The notes: generated from the letters alone by a model not told the origin. DNA of 64,000 bases from Symsagittifera roscoffensis (GCF_963678635.1 NC_087062.1:50174178-50238177); one strand, 5' to 3'. Counted from the first letter of the stretch, positions 48,328 to 59,461 are shown. Program-made: numbers and translations.

Positions 48328-48993
48328 ATTAGTTTTTAAAAAAAAACACCTGAACACCTGAACTGAATTCGGTAAGCACAAGATTTGAGGTTTACCTAAT
48401 TTGTTAAAAAATCCCAAGGAAATTTACTGAATCACAAAATTCTGGAGATAAAATTGGCTCGCATACATTTCAAATTCGTCTAAGCAGACTAGTCAAGCAA
48501 TTAAACAATGACCAATTTTAAACTTTTTCATAACGAAAACGGTCGGCCAATGTTATACGTTTTTCTATTGAAACCATTCAAGTGATGGAATTTTGAAAAA
48601 AAATCAAGTTGTTTTTTGGCCCAGTTTTTTCACAAAAAAATCATCGTTTTCAAAAGGAAGCAGATCAAAATTAAAATTTCTCTAAAATTTTTTTTGTTTC
48701 GCTTCCACTGATAGTTTGAAAGCTGTAACGGGTTGCTTTGAAAATTTTAAAATTTCAGCGAAACGAGTTGGTCTGAAAAATTATTTGAACTAGTCTTGTT
48801 CTAGGACTAGATTGCTAAATTCGTCAATACTTTTCAAATACCAGGACGTCAAGTCTATCTTTGATCGAACAATGGTTTGATTTGATAAGTTTTTTTTTGT
48901 TTTGAGCAAAAAAATATTCTATTTGAAGCGGAGCAACTTTGCTTCAAATTTTTATTGGTTTGATTCAATTAACAAACAAATGAACTCCGGTCT

Positions 48994-49075
48994 GCCAGGG
49001 CGGCCGAGTGGTTAAGGCGTTGGACTGCTCATCTAATACAGTCTGCGTGCGTGGGTTTGTATCTCATCTCTTTCT
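48994..49075 (+). tRNA. tRNA-Ser(GCT)-like copy
   Basis: Loop CTGCTCA on TTGGA/TCTAA. The A box CGGCCGAGTGG has one change. The acceptor ends GCCAGGG/CTCTTTC pair poorly. The T-loop is TTTGTAT, losing A58. Confidence 0.45.
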
Positions 49076-49674
49076 ATTAGTTTTTGAAAACACCTGAGCT
49101 GAATTCGGTAAGCACAACAATTGATGTTTACCTAATTTTCTTATAACTCACCGGGAAATTATCTAAATCACAAATATCAGGAGATAAAATTGGCTCGCAA
49201 ATTTTTCAAATTTGTCTAAGCAGAAAAGTCAAGCAATTAAATGTTGAAAAAGTTTAAGTTTATTCATGAAGAAAATCGGTTGGTCAATTTTATTGATTTG
49301 TCTATTAAAACCATTGGAATTTTGAAAATATTCAGGTTTTTTTGGCCGAGTTTTTCCACAAAAAACTATCGTTTTTCAATGGAAGCAAACCAAAATTAAG
49401 TTTTCCTGAAATTTTTGTTTCGCTTCCTTTGATAGTTTGAAAGCTGTAACAGGTTGCTTCTAAAAACTTGAATTTTCAGCGAAACGATTTGATCTGAAAA
49501 GCTATTTGAACTAGTCTTGTTCTAGGACTAGAGTGCTAAATTCGTCATTAATTTTAAAATACACAGACGTCATGTCAATTTTTGACCGAACAAGGGCTTG
49601 TTTTAATAGGTTTTTTGTTTTGCTTCAATTTTTCCTTGTTTCGATTCAATTTACAATTGAATGGCCTCTGGGCA

Positions 49675-49756
49675 GACAGGGTGGCCGAGTGGTTAAGGCG
49701 TTTGACTGCTAATCCAAAACCTTCTACTTGCATGGGGTCGAATCATATCTCTGTGG
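49675..49756 (+). tRNA. tRNA-Ser(GCT)-like copy with canonical anticodon loop
   Basis: Acceptor GACAGGG/CTCTGTG (first pair lost). Loop CTGCTAA (GCT, A37) on TTTGA/TCCAA with one mismatch. T-loop GTCGAAT keeps C56 but loses T54. Confidence 0.55.
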
Positions 49757-50349
49757 ATTAGTTTTTAAAATCACCTGAACACCTGAACTGAATTCGGTAA
49801 GCAGAACAATTGATGTTCACCTAATTTGTTAAAAACTCACCAAGAAATTTGCTAAATCACAAAATTCTGGAGATAAATTGGCTCGCAAACATTTCAAATT
49901 CGTCTAAGCAGACTAGTCGAGCAATTGAACATTGACACTTTTTTTATATTTTTTCATAAAGAAAATCGGTCGGCCAATGTTATACGTTTTTCTATTGGAA
50001 CTATTCAAGTAAAAGAATTTCGAAAAAATTCAAGTTTATTTTTTGGCCCAGTTTTTTCCCAAAAAAATTATCGTTTTTAAATGGGAGCAGATCAAAATTA
50101 AAAGTTCCTTTTGTTTTTGTTTCGCTTCCACTGATAGTTTGAAAGCTGTAACAGGTTTCTTTGAAAAATTTGAAATTTCAGCGAAACGATTTGGTCTGAA
50201 ATTGAACTCGTCTTATTCTAGGACTAGAGTGCTAAATTCGTCATTACATTTCAAATACCAGGACGTCAAGTCTAACTTTGATCGAACAATGGTTTGATTT
50301 GATAGTTTTTTTTTGTTATGACAATTAACAAACAAATGAACTCTGGTCA

Positions 50350-50431
50350 GACAGGGTGGCCGGGTGGTTCAGGCGTTGGACTGCTCATCCAATACAGTCT
50401 GCGTGTGTGGGTTTGAATCCCATATCTGTCG
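50350..50431 (+). tRNA. tRNA-Ser(GCT)-like, well-formed copy
   Basis: Counterpart of 45462 with the T-stem intact (GTGGG/CCCAT). A box TGGCCGGGTGG, D-loop GGGTGGTTCA, loop CTGCTCA. Confidence 0.55.
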
Positions 50432-51048
50432 ATTAGTTTTTAAAAACACCTGAACTGAATTCGGTGAGCACAACAATTGAAGTTTACCTAATCTTTTAAT
50501 AACTCCGGGAAAATTACTAAATCACAAAAATCTAGAGACAAACTTGGCTCGCAAACTTTACAAGGTCGTCTAAGAATAGTCAACCAATTAAAGGTTGAAA
50601 AAATCTAAGTTTAGTCGTGAAGATATTCGGTTGGCCAGTGTTATAAGTTTTTCTAATGAAGACATTCAAGCAATGGAAATTTGAAAAACTTCAGGTTTTC
50701 TTGGCCGAAATTTTCCACCAAAAGTTATCTTTTTTCAATGGAAGCAATTCAAAATTAAGTTTTCCTTAAATTTTTTGTTTTGCTTCCTTTGATAGTTTGA
50801 AAGCTGTAACAGGTTGCTTCTAAAAAGTTGAAATTTCAGCGAAAAAATTTGGGCTAGAAAAAATTGTGAACTAGTCCTGTTCTAGGACTAGAAAACTTAG
50901 TTCGTCATTGCAGTTCAAATACATCGACTTCAAGTCTGTTTTTGATCAAACAAGGGCTTTATTTGATAGGTATTTTGTTTTGAGCAAAAAATATATTCTA
51001 TTTGAAGCGAAGCATCTCTGCTTCAATTCTTTATTGTTTCACTGGTCA

Positions 51049-51130
51049 GACTGGGTGGCTGAGTGGTTAAGGTGTTGGACTGCTCTTTCAATGCAGTCTG
51101 CGTGCATGGGTTTGAATCCCATCTCTGTCG
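51049..51130 (+). tRNA. tRNA-Ser(GCT)-like copy
   Basis: Counterpart of 46161 without the 3-nt insertion. Loop CTGCTCT on TTGGA/TTCAA (one G-T). Acceptor GACTGGG has one mismatch. Confidence 0.55.
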
Positions 51131-51775
51131 ATTAGTGTTTGAAAACACCGAACTGAATTCGTTAAGCACAACAATTGATGTATACCTAATTTGTTAATAA
51201 ACATACCTTGATAATTTACTAAATCACAAAATTCAAGAGGGAAAATTGGCTCGCAAATTTTCCAATTTTGTCTGAGCAGAATAGTCAAGCATGAAACCGT
51301 TGAAAAAAATTAAGTTTATTCATGAAGAAATTCGGTTGGCCAATGTAATACGTTCTTCTATTAAAGCCATTCAAGCAATGGAGTTTTGAAAAACCTTTCT
51401 TTTTACTGGCCGAGTTTTTCCACGAAAAATTATCGTTTTTCAAAGAAAGCAATATAAAATTGGGTTTTCCTTAATTTTTTGTTCCGCATCGTTTGATAGT
51501 TTCAAAGCTCTAACAGGTGGCTAAGAAAAACTGGATTTTTTAGCGAAAAGATTTAGTCTATGAAAAGATTTGCACTAGTCTTGTTCTAAGACTAGTGAGT
51601 TTGTTTCATCAATACATTTCATATACCCAACTTCAAGTCTGGTTTTGATTGAACAATGGCTTGATTTGATATGTTTTTTTGTTCTGAGCGAATAATGTTT
51701 CTATCTGAAGCGGAGCATCTTTGCTTTAAATTTTTATTGGTTCGATTCAAGTAACAAACGAATGAACTCTGGGCA

Positions 51776-51857
51776 GACAATGTGGCCGAGTGGTTAAGGC
51801 GTTGGACTATTCATGCGATGCAGTATGTGTGCGTGGGTTTCAATCCCATCTCTGTCG
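51776..51857 (+). pseudogene. tRNA-Ser-like copy with ATT anticodon
   Basis: Loop CTATTCA gives ATT. The anticodon stem TTGGA/TGCGA is broken and acceptor GACAATG is weak. T-loop TTTCAAT. Confidence 0.45.
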
Positions 51858-52505
51858 ATTAGTATTTAAAAACACCTGAACTGAATTCGGTAAGCACAAC
51901 AATTGATGTTTACCTAATTTGTTAATAACTCACCGTGAAATTTTTTAAATTACAAAACTCTGGAGATAAAATTGGCTCGCAAACTTGTCAAATTCGTCTA
52001 AGCAGAAAATTCAAGCAATTAAACATTGAAAAAATTTAAGTTTATTCATAAAAAATTGGTTGGCCAATGTTAAAATTTTTCTATTGAAACCATTCAAGTA
52101 ATGGAATTTTGAAAAACTTCAGGTTACTTTTTTGGCCCAGTTTTTCCACAAAAATTATCGTTTTTAAATGCAAGCAGATCAAAATTAAAAATCCTTAAAT
52201 TTTTGTTTCGCTTCCTCTGATTGTTTGAAAGCTGTAACAGGGTGCTTTGAAAAACTGAAATTTCAGCGAAACGATTTGGTCTGAAAAACTATTTGAACTA
52301 GTCTTGTTCTAGGACTAAAGTGCTAAATTCTTCAAGACTTTTCAAATACCAGGACGTCAAGTCTATCCTTGATCGAACAAAGGTTTGATTTGATAGGTTT
52401 TTTTTTGTTTTGAGCTAAAAAAAAATCTATTTGAAGCGGAGCAACTTTACTTCAAATTTTTTTTGGTTTGATTCAATTAACAAACAAATGAACTCTGGTC
52501 TGTCT

Positions 52506-52587
52506 GACAGGGTGGCCGAGTGGTTAAGGCGTTGGATTGCTCATCTAATACAGTCTGCGTGCGTGGGTTTGTATCCCATCTCTTTCT
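52506..52587 (+). tRNA. tRNA-Ser(GCT)-like copy
   Basis: Same family as 48994 (T-loop TTTGTAT, tail TCTTTCT), 3,512 bp away. Loop TTGCTCA has lost C32. Confidence 0.45.
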
Positions 52588-53154
52588 ATTAGACTTTGAA
52601 ATTACCTGAACTGAGTTCGGTAAGCACAACAATTGATGTTTACCTAATTTTCTAATAACTCACCGGGAAAATTACTAAATCACAAAACTCTAGGGATAAA
52701 CTTGGCTCGCAAACTTTCCACGTTTTTCTAATAAACCTATTCAAGCAAGGGAATTTTGAAAAATTTCAAGTTTTTTTGGCCGAGTTTTTCCACAAAAAAT
52801 TTATCGTTTTTCAATGGAAGCAATTCAAAACTAAGTTTTCTTTAAACTTTTGTTTCGCTTCCTTTGATAGTTTGAAAGCTGTAACAGGTTGCTTTTAAAA
52901 ACTTGAAATTTCAGCGAAACAATTTGGGCTAGAAAATTTTTTTGATCTAGTCCTGTTCTAGGAGTAGAGAGCGAAGTTCGTCATAACAGTTCAAATACAT
53001 AGACTTCAAGTCTATTTTTGATCGAACAAGGGATTGATTTGATAGGTTTTTTATTTTGAGCAAAAAAAAAATATTCTATTTGAAGCGAAGCATTTTTGCT
53101 TCAGTTTTTTATTGTTTCTCTGGCGAAACGATTTGGTCTGAAAAACTACTTGAA

Positions 53155-53175
53155 CTAGTCTTGTTCTAGGACTAG
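53155..53175. repeat. Short inverted repeat in the spacer, plus-array form
   Basis: CTAGTC and GACTAG, 6-bp arms around a 9-base loop. It is the plus-orientation counterpart of the repeat at 36089. Confidence 0.55.
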
Positions 53176-53357
53176 AGTGCTTAATTCGTCATTACATTTC
53201 AAATACACAGACCTCAAGTCTATCTTTGATCGAACAATGGTTTGATTTGATGTTTTTTTTTGTTTTGAGCAAAAAAAATGTTCTATTTGAAGAGGACCAT
53301 CTTTGATTTAAAATTTTATTGGTTCGATTCCATTAACAAACTAATGAACTCTGGTCA

Positions 53358-53439
53358 GACAGAGTGGCCGAGTGGTTAAGGTGTTCGACTGCTCTTCCAA
53401 TTCAGTCTGCGTGCGTGGGTTTGAATCCCATCTCTGTCG
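53358..53439 (+). tRNA. tRNA-Ser(GCT)-like copy, identical to an inverted copy at 30339
   Basis: Perfect acceptor GACAGAG/CTCTGTC, loop CTGCTCT, one mismatch in the anticodon stem, C56 is T. All 82 bases match the minus-strand copy at 30339. Confidence 0.6.
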
Positions 53440-53444
53440 ATTAG

Positions 53445-53449
53445 TTTTT
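53445..53449 (+). terminator. Pol III-type T-run after the core at 53358
   Basis: TTTTT begins 6 bases after the discriminator G, in the context ATTAGTTTTTAAAA shared by most units. RNA polymerase III normally stops at four or more T on the sense strand. Confidence 0.5.
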
Positions 53450-54073
53450 AAAAAATTAAGATATTTAGGTCAGATGTTTACCTAATTTTTCAATAACTCA
53501 CCAGGAAGTTAACTAAATCACAAAACTTTAGAAGTTAAATTGGCTCGCAAACTTTACAAATTCGCCTAAGCAGACTAGTCAAGCAATTAAACGATGAAAA
53601 CTTTTAAGTTTATTCATAAAGAGAATCGGTTGGCCAATGTAATACGTTTTTTCTATTGAAACCATTCAAGGAATGGAGTTTTGAAAAACTTCAGGTTTTT
53701 TTTGGCTGAAATTTTCCACAAAAACATTATCGTTTTTCAATGGAAGCATTTAAAAACTAAATTTTCCTTAAATTTTTGTTTCGCTTCCTTTGATAGTTTG
53801 AAAGCTATAACAGGTTGCTTTTCAAAACTTCAAATTTCAGCAAAAAAATTTGGGCTAAAAAACAATTCGAACTAGTCCTGCTCTAAGACTAGAAAGCTAA
53901 AATTGTCATTACATTTCAAATACATAGACGTTAAGTCTATTTTTGATCGAAAAATGGCTTGATTTGACATTTTTTTTTGTTTTGAGCAAAAAAAAATCCT
54001 ATTTGAAGTGAAGCATCTTTGCTTCATTTATTTTTTGTTTCGATTCAATTTACCATTGAATGAACTCTGATTA

Positions 54074-54155
54074 GGCAGGGTTGCCGAGAGGTTAACGCGG
54101 TTGATTAAAAATCCTATACGTTTCGCTCGCGTGGGTTCGCATCTCATCTCTGTCG
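54074..54155 (+). pseudogene. tRNA-Ser-like copy, GGCAGGG subfamily, anticodon lost
   Basis: The anticodon region reads GATTAAAAATCC, so no GCT remains. T-loop TTCGCAT keeps C56. It is the only plus-strand member of the GGCAGGG subfamily that I see. Confidence 0.5.
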
Positions 54156-54685
54156 ATTAGTTTTTTTAAAACCCCTGAACAGAATTCGATAACCACAAAA
54201 ATTGATGTTTACCTAGTTTGTTAATAACTCACCGGGAAATTTACTGAATCACAAAATTCTACCAATAAAATTGGCTCGCAAAGTTTTCAAATTTGTCTAT
54301 TCAAGCAATTAAACAATGACAAAGTTTAAGTTTTTTTTTTCAAAAAGAAAATTGGTTGGCCAATAGAATACGTTTTTCTGTATTTTCATTTCGCTTCTAC
54401 TGATAGTTTGAAAGATGTAACAGGTTGCTTTTAAAAACTTGAATTTCAGCGAAACGATTTGGTCTGTAAAACGATTTCAAATAGTCTTGATGTAGGACAA
54501 GAGTGCTAAGTTTGTCATTACATTTCAAATACACAGAAGTCAAGTCTATCTTTGATCGAACAATGGTTTGATTTGATAGGTTTTCTTTGTTTCGTGCAAA
54601 AAAGAGTTTTCTATTTGAAGCGGAGCATCTTTGCTTCAAAATTTTATTGGTTCGATTCAATTAACAACTGAATGACCTGAGTTTA
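54156..54685 (+). repeat. Example spacer between two cores, with conserved blocks
   Basis: A T-run follows the core, then CACCTGAA-like text (here CCCCTGAACAGAATTC), an AT-rich middle, the region of the CTAGTC inverted repeat (here decayed), a GAAGC (54617-54621) and GCTTC (54633-54637) inverted repeat, and GGTTCGATTC at 54649-54658. The same order is seen in most spacers of the window. I see no gene. Confidence 0.8.
54649..54658 (+). promoter_or_regulatory. B-box-like motif upstream of a tRNA-like core
   Basis: GGTTCGATTC matches the pol III B-box consensus GGTTCGANNC over ten bases and lies 27 bases upstream of the core at 54686. It keeps the C that most tRNA cores have lost. The same motif precedes nearly every core on either strand. 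Function is inferred only; it may be a relic of a second tRNA T-arm. Confidence 0.35.
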
Positions 54686-54767
54686 GACAGGGTGGCCGAG
54701 TGGTTAAGGCGTTGGACTGCTCATCCAATACAGACCGCATGCTTGGTTTCGAATCCCATCTCTGTTG
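54686..54767 (+). tRNA. tRNA-Ser(GCT)-like copy with C56
   Basis: Acceptor GACAGGG, perfect anticodon stem TTGGA/TCCAA, loop CTGCTCA. The T-arm reads TTGGTTTCGAATCCC, with C56 present but the stem shifted. The last acceptor pair is G-T. Confidence 0.55.
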
Positions 54768-55389
54768 ATTAGTTTTTAAAAACACCTGAACTGACTTCGA
54801 TAAGCACAACAGTTGATGTTTACCTAATTTGTTAATCACTCATCCGGAAATTTACTAAACCACAAAAGTCTAGAGATAAAATTGGCTCGCAGACTTTTTC
54901 AAATTCATCTAAGCAAAATAGTCAAGCAATTAAACAATGACAAATTTTAGGTTTTTTCATCAAGAAAATCGGTTGGCCAATGTTATACGTTTCTCTATTT
55001 AAACCATTCAAGGAATTTGCTTTCTTGGCCCAGTTTTCTTTTTCAAAAAAAGAATCGTTTTTAAATGGTAGCAGATCAAAATAAAAATATCCTTACGTTT
55101 TTGTTTCGCTTCCTCTGATAGTTTGAAAGCTGTAACAGGTTGCTTTGAAAAACTTTGAGTTTTCATCGAAATGATTTGGTCTGAAAAACGATTTGAACTA
55201 GTCTCGTTCTAGGACGAGAGTGCTAAATTCGTCATTACAATTCAAATACACATACGTTAAATCTATTTTTGATCGAACAGTGGTTTGATTTGATAGGTTT
55301 TTTTGTTTAGAGCAAAAAATACTACTCAATTTGAAGCGGAGCATCTTTGCTTCAAACGTTTATTGATTCAATTCAAAAACCGCTGTTCA

Positions 55390-55471
55390 GATAGGGTGGC
55401 CGAGTGGTTAAGGCGTTGGACTGCTCATCCAATACAGACCGCGTGCTTGGTGTCGAATCCCATCTCTGTCG
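55390..55471 (+). tRNA. tRNA-Ser(GCT)-like copy with C56
   Basis: Near relative of 54686. Acceptor GATAGGG, perfect anticodon stem with loop CTGCTCA. The T-arm GGTGTCGAATCCC keeps C56 but loses T54. Confidence 0.5.
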
Positions 55472-56000
55472 ATTAGTTTTTAAAAACACCTGAACTGAAT
55501 TCGGTAAGCACAATAATTGATGTTTACCTAATTTGTTAATAACTCATCGGGAAATTTACTAAATTACAAAAATCTGGAGATAAAATTGGCTCGCAAACTT
55601 ATCAAATTCGTCTAAGCAGAATAGTCAAGCAATTAAACAATGACAAAATTTAGTGTTTTTCATAAAAAAATCGGTTGGCCAATGTTCTACGTTTCTGTAT
55701 TTAAACCATTCAAATAATGGAATTTTGAAAAAAAATTCAAAGTGCTTCCTCTGATAGTTTGAAAGCTGTAACAGGTTGCTTTGAAAAACTTGAAACTTCA
55801 GCGAAACGAAATGGTCTGAAAACACGATTTCAACTAATCTAGTTCTAGGACTAGAGTGCTAAATTCGTCATCACATTTCAAATACACAGACCTCAAGTCT
55901 TTTTTCGATCGGACAGGGGCTTGATTTGATAGGTTTTTTATTTTGAGCAAAAAAAAATATTCTATTTGAAGCGAAACACTTTTCTTTGATTCTCTGCTCA

Positions 56001-56085
56001 GACAGGGTGGCCCCCGAGTGGTTAAGGTGTTGGTTTGCTCTTCCAAGACAGACTGCGCGCGTGGGTTTGAGTCCCATCTCTGTCA
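56001..56085 (+). pseudogene. tRNA-Ser-like copy with a D-arm insertion
   Basis: 85 nt. Three extra C in the A-box/D-arm (TGGCCCCCGAGTGG) disrupt the A box. Loop TTGCTCT. Discriminator is A. Confidence 0.5.
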
Positions 56086-56612
56086 ATTAGTTTTCAAAAT
56101 TACCTGAACTGAATTCGGTAAGCACAACAATTGATGTTTACCTAATTTGTTATTAACTCATCGACAAATTTACTAAATCACAAAGTTTTAGAGATAAAAT
56201 TGGCTCGCAAACTTCTCAAGTTCGTCTAAGCAGAAGAGTCAAGCAATTAAACAATGACAAAATTTAAGTTTTTTCAAAAAGGAAATCGGTTGGCCAACGT
56301 TATACGTTTCTCTATTTAAACCATTCAAGTAATTAACTTTTGAAAAATTTCAAGTTACTTACTTGGCCAGTTTTTTTTTCACAAAAAAGCATCGTTTTTA
56401 ATTGGAAGCATATCAAAAGTAAAAATTAGTTAAGTTTTGTTCCGCTTCCTCTGATTGTTTGAAAGCTGTAACAGGTTGCTTTGAAAAACTTGAAGTTTCA
56501 TCGAAATGATTTGGTCTGAAAAACGATTTGAACTAGTCTCGTTCTAGGACTCAAACTTTGCTTCAAACTTTTATTGATTCAATTCAATAAACAAACGATT
56601 GACCGCTGTTCA

Positions 56613-56694
56613 GACAGGGTGGCCGAGTGGTTAAGGCGTTGGACTGCTCATCCAATATAGTCTGCGTGCGTGGGTTTGAATACCATCTCTGTCG
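56613..56694 (+). tRNA. tRNA-Ser(GCT)-like, well-formed copy
   Basis: Acceptor GACAGGG/CTCTGTC, A box intact, perfect anticodon stem with CTGCTCA. The T-stem is good except for one change (ATACCAT). Confidence 0.58.
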
Positions 56695-57338
56695 ATTAAT
56701 TTTTAAAAACACCTGAATTGAATTCGTTAAGCACAGCAATTAATGTTTTCCTAATTTGTTAATAACTCACCGGATTATTTACTAAATTATAGAATTCTGG
56801 AGATAAAATTGGCTCAAAAACTTTTCAAATTCGTCTAAACAGAATAGTCAAGCAATTAAACGTTGAAAAAGTTTAGGTTTATTCATAAAAAATTTGGTCG
56901 GCCAATGTTATACGTTTTTCTATTGAAACCATTCAAGTAATGGAATTTTAAAAAAATTTCAAGTTACTTTTTGGCCTAGTTTTTTCACAAAAACCATCGT
57001 TTTTAATTGGAAGCAGATCAAAATTAAAAACCCCTAATTCTTTGTTTTGCTTCCTCTGATAGTGTGAAATCTGTAACAGGTTGCTTTGAAAAAAAAATTT
57101 CAGCGAAACGATTTGGTCTGAAAAATGATATGAACTACTCTCGTTCTAGGACGAGAGTGCTAAATTCGTCATTACATTCAATTAAACAGACGTTAGATCT
57201 ATTTTTGATCGAAAAATGGTTTGATTTGATAGGTTTTTTTTGTTTAGAGCAGAAAATATTACTCTATTTGATGCGGAGCTCCTCTGCTTCAAACTTCTAT
57301 TGATTCTATTCAATAAACAAACGAATGCCTGCTGTTCA

Positions 57339-57420
57339 GACAGGGTGGCCGAGTGGTTAAGGCGTTGGACTGATCATCCAATACAATCTGCGTGCGTGGA
57401 TTTGAATCTCATCTCTGACG
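57339..57420 (+). pseudogene. tRNA-Ser-like copy with GAT anticodon
   Basis: Perfect anticodon stem TTGGA/TCCAA, but the loop reads CTGATCA, putting GAT (isoleucine-type) in a serine-type body. Acceptor GACAGGG/CTCTGAC has one mismatch. T-stem GTGGA/TCTCAT is weakened. Confidence 0.5.
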
Positions 57421-57999
57421 ATTAGTTTTCAAAAACACCTGAACTGAATTCCGTAAGCACAAAAATTGATGTTTACCTAATTTGTTAATAATTCACCGGA
57501 AAATTTACAAAATCACAAATTTCTAGAGATAAAATTGGCTCGAAAACTTTTCAAATTCGTCTAAGCAGAATAGTCAAGCGATTAAACATTGAAAAAATTT
57601 AAGTTTATTCATGAGGAAAATCGGTTGGCCAATGCTACAATTTTCTATCTAAACCAATCAAGGATTGGAATTTTTAAAAATTTTAAGTCAGTTTTTTTTT
57701 CACAAACAAGCATCGTTTTTAAATGGAAGCAGATCAAAATTTAAATTTACTAAAATTTTTGTTTCGCTTCCTCTGATAGTTTGAAATCTGTAACAGGTTG
57801 CTTTGAAAAACTTGAAATTTCAGCGAAACGATATGGTCTGAAATACTGTTTGAACTAGTCTCGTTCTAGGACTAGAGTGCTAAATTTGTCATTGCGTTTA
57901 AATTACACAGACGTTAAGTCTATTTTTAATCGAACAATGGTTAGATTTAATAGTTTTTTTTTTGTTTTGAGCAAAAAAAGTATTCTATTTGAAGCGGAT

Positions 58000-58008
58000 C
58001 ATCTGTCG
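58000..58008 (+). pseudogene. tRNA 3'-end remnant
   Basis: CATCTGTCG is all that remains of the core. It is followed by the usual ATTAG and T-run. Confidence 0.5.
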
Positions 58009-58588
58009 ATTAGTTTTCAAAAACACCTGAACTGAATTCCGTAAGCACAAAAATTGATGTTTACCTAATTTGTTAATAATTCACCGGAAAATTTACAAAA
58101 TCACAAATTTCTAGAGATAAAATTGGCTCGAAAACTTTTCAAATTCGTCTAAGCAGAATAGTCAAGCGATTAAACATTGAAAAAATTTAAGTTTATTCAT
58201 GAGGAAAATCGGTTGGCCAATGCTACAATTTTCTATCTAAACCAATCAAGGATTGGAATTTTTAAAAATTTTAAGTCAGTTTTTTTTTTCACAAACAAGC
58301 ATCGTTTTTAAATGGAAGCAGATCAAAATTTAAATTTACTAAAATTTTTGTTTCGCTTCCTCTGATAGTTTGAAATCTGTAACAGGTTGCTTTGAAAAAC
58401 TTGAAATTTCAGCGAAACGATATGGTCTGAAATACTGTTTGAACTAGTCTCGTTCTAGGACTAGAGTGCTAAATTTGTCATTGCGTTTAAATTACACAGA
58501 CGTTAAGTCTATTTTTAATCGAACAATGGTTAGATTTAATAGTTTTTTTTTTGTTTTGAGCAAAAAAAGTATTCTATTTGAAGCGGAT

Positions 58589-58597
58589 CATCTGTCG
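58589..58597 (+). pseudogene. tRNA 3'-end remnant
   Basis: Identical fusion to 58000, copied with its unit. Confidence 0.5.
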
Positions 58598-59202
58598 ATT
58601 AGTTTTTAAAAACCTCTGAACTAAATTCGGTAAGCACAATGATTGATGTTTACCTAAATTATTAATAAATCATCGGGAAATTTAAATAATTAAAAAATTC
58701 TGGAGACAAAATTGGCTCGAAAACTTTAAGTTTAGCAAAAAAAAAATTGGTCTGCCAATGTTATACGTTATTCTATTGAAACCATTCAAGTAATGGAGTT
58801 TTGAAAAATTTGAAGTTACTTTTTCGGCCCAGTTTTTTCACAAAAAATCATCTTCTTTTTTAATTGGAAGCAGATCAAAATTGAAAATCCTTTATTTTTT
58901 GTTTCGCTTCCTCTGATAGTTTGAAAGCTGTAACAAGTTGCTTTGAAAAAAATGAAATTTTAGCGGAATGATTTGGTCTGAAAAACGATTTGAACTAGAC
59001 TCGTTCTAGGACTAGAGTGCTAATTTCGTCATTACAATTCAAATACACAGACGTCAAGTCTATCTTTGAACGAACAATAGTTTGATTTGATAGGTTTTTT
59101 TTTGTTTTGAGCAAAAAAAAAAGTATTCTATTTGAAGCGGAGCATCTTTGCTTTAAAATTTTATTGGTTCGATTCAATTAACAAACGAATGAACTCTGGG
59201 CA

Positions 59203-59284
59203 GACCAGGTGGCCGAGTGGTTAATGCATTTGACTACTCATCCAATACAGTATGCTTGTGTGGGTTTGAATCCGATCTCTTTCG
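59203..59284 (+). pseudogene. tRNA-Ser-like copy with ACT anticodon
   Basis: Loop CTACTCA gives ACT, which still reads a serine codon (AGT). Anticodon stem TTTGA/TCCAA has one mismatch. Acceptor GACCAGG/CTCTTTC is weak. Confidence 0.45.
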
Positions 59285-59461
59285 ATTAGTTTTTAAAAAC
59301 ATCTGAACTGAATTCCGTAAGCAAAACAATTGATGTTTACCTAACTCGTTAATAATTCACCGGAAAATTTACAAAATCACAAAAGTCTAGAAATAAAGTT
59401 GGCTCGAAAACTTTTCAAGTTCGTCTCAACAGAATAGTCAAGCAATTAAACGTTGAAAATT

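Larger units (their letters stand above)
45462..50349 (+). repeat. Higher-order repeat of about 4.89 kb, first copy
   Basis: Cores 45462 and 46161 recur at 50350 and 51049, both with a 4,888 bp offset, and 46824 corresponds to 51776. Spacers share diagnostic variants such as AAGTTTACCTAATCTTTTAATAA. Confidence 0.75.
57421..58597 (+). repeat. Two tandem tRNA-less units of 588-589 bp
   Basis: Two nearly identical units follow each other. In each, the tRNA body is deleted and GAAGCGGATCAT is fused directly to CTGTCGATTAG. Only the last few tRNA bases remain (58000-58008 and 58589-58597). The spacer blocks, including the CTAGTC inverted repeat, are intact. Confidence 0.8.
43962..59460 (+). repeat. 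Plus-strand array of better-preserved tRNA-Ser-like units
   Basis: Twenty full-length tRNA-like cores plus two remnants, in units of about 590-750 bp. The unit families are those of the minus-strand array, but the order differs, so exchange continued after inversion. Anticodon variants (GTT, ATT, GAT, ACT) are concentrated here. The spacers hold the same conserved blocks and no protein gene. Confidence 0.9.
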
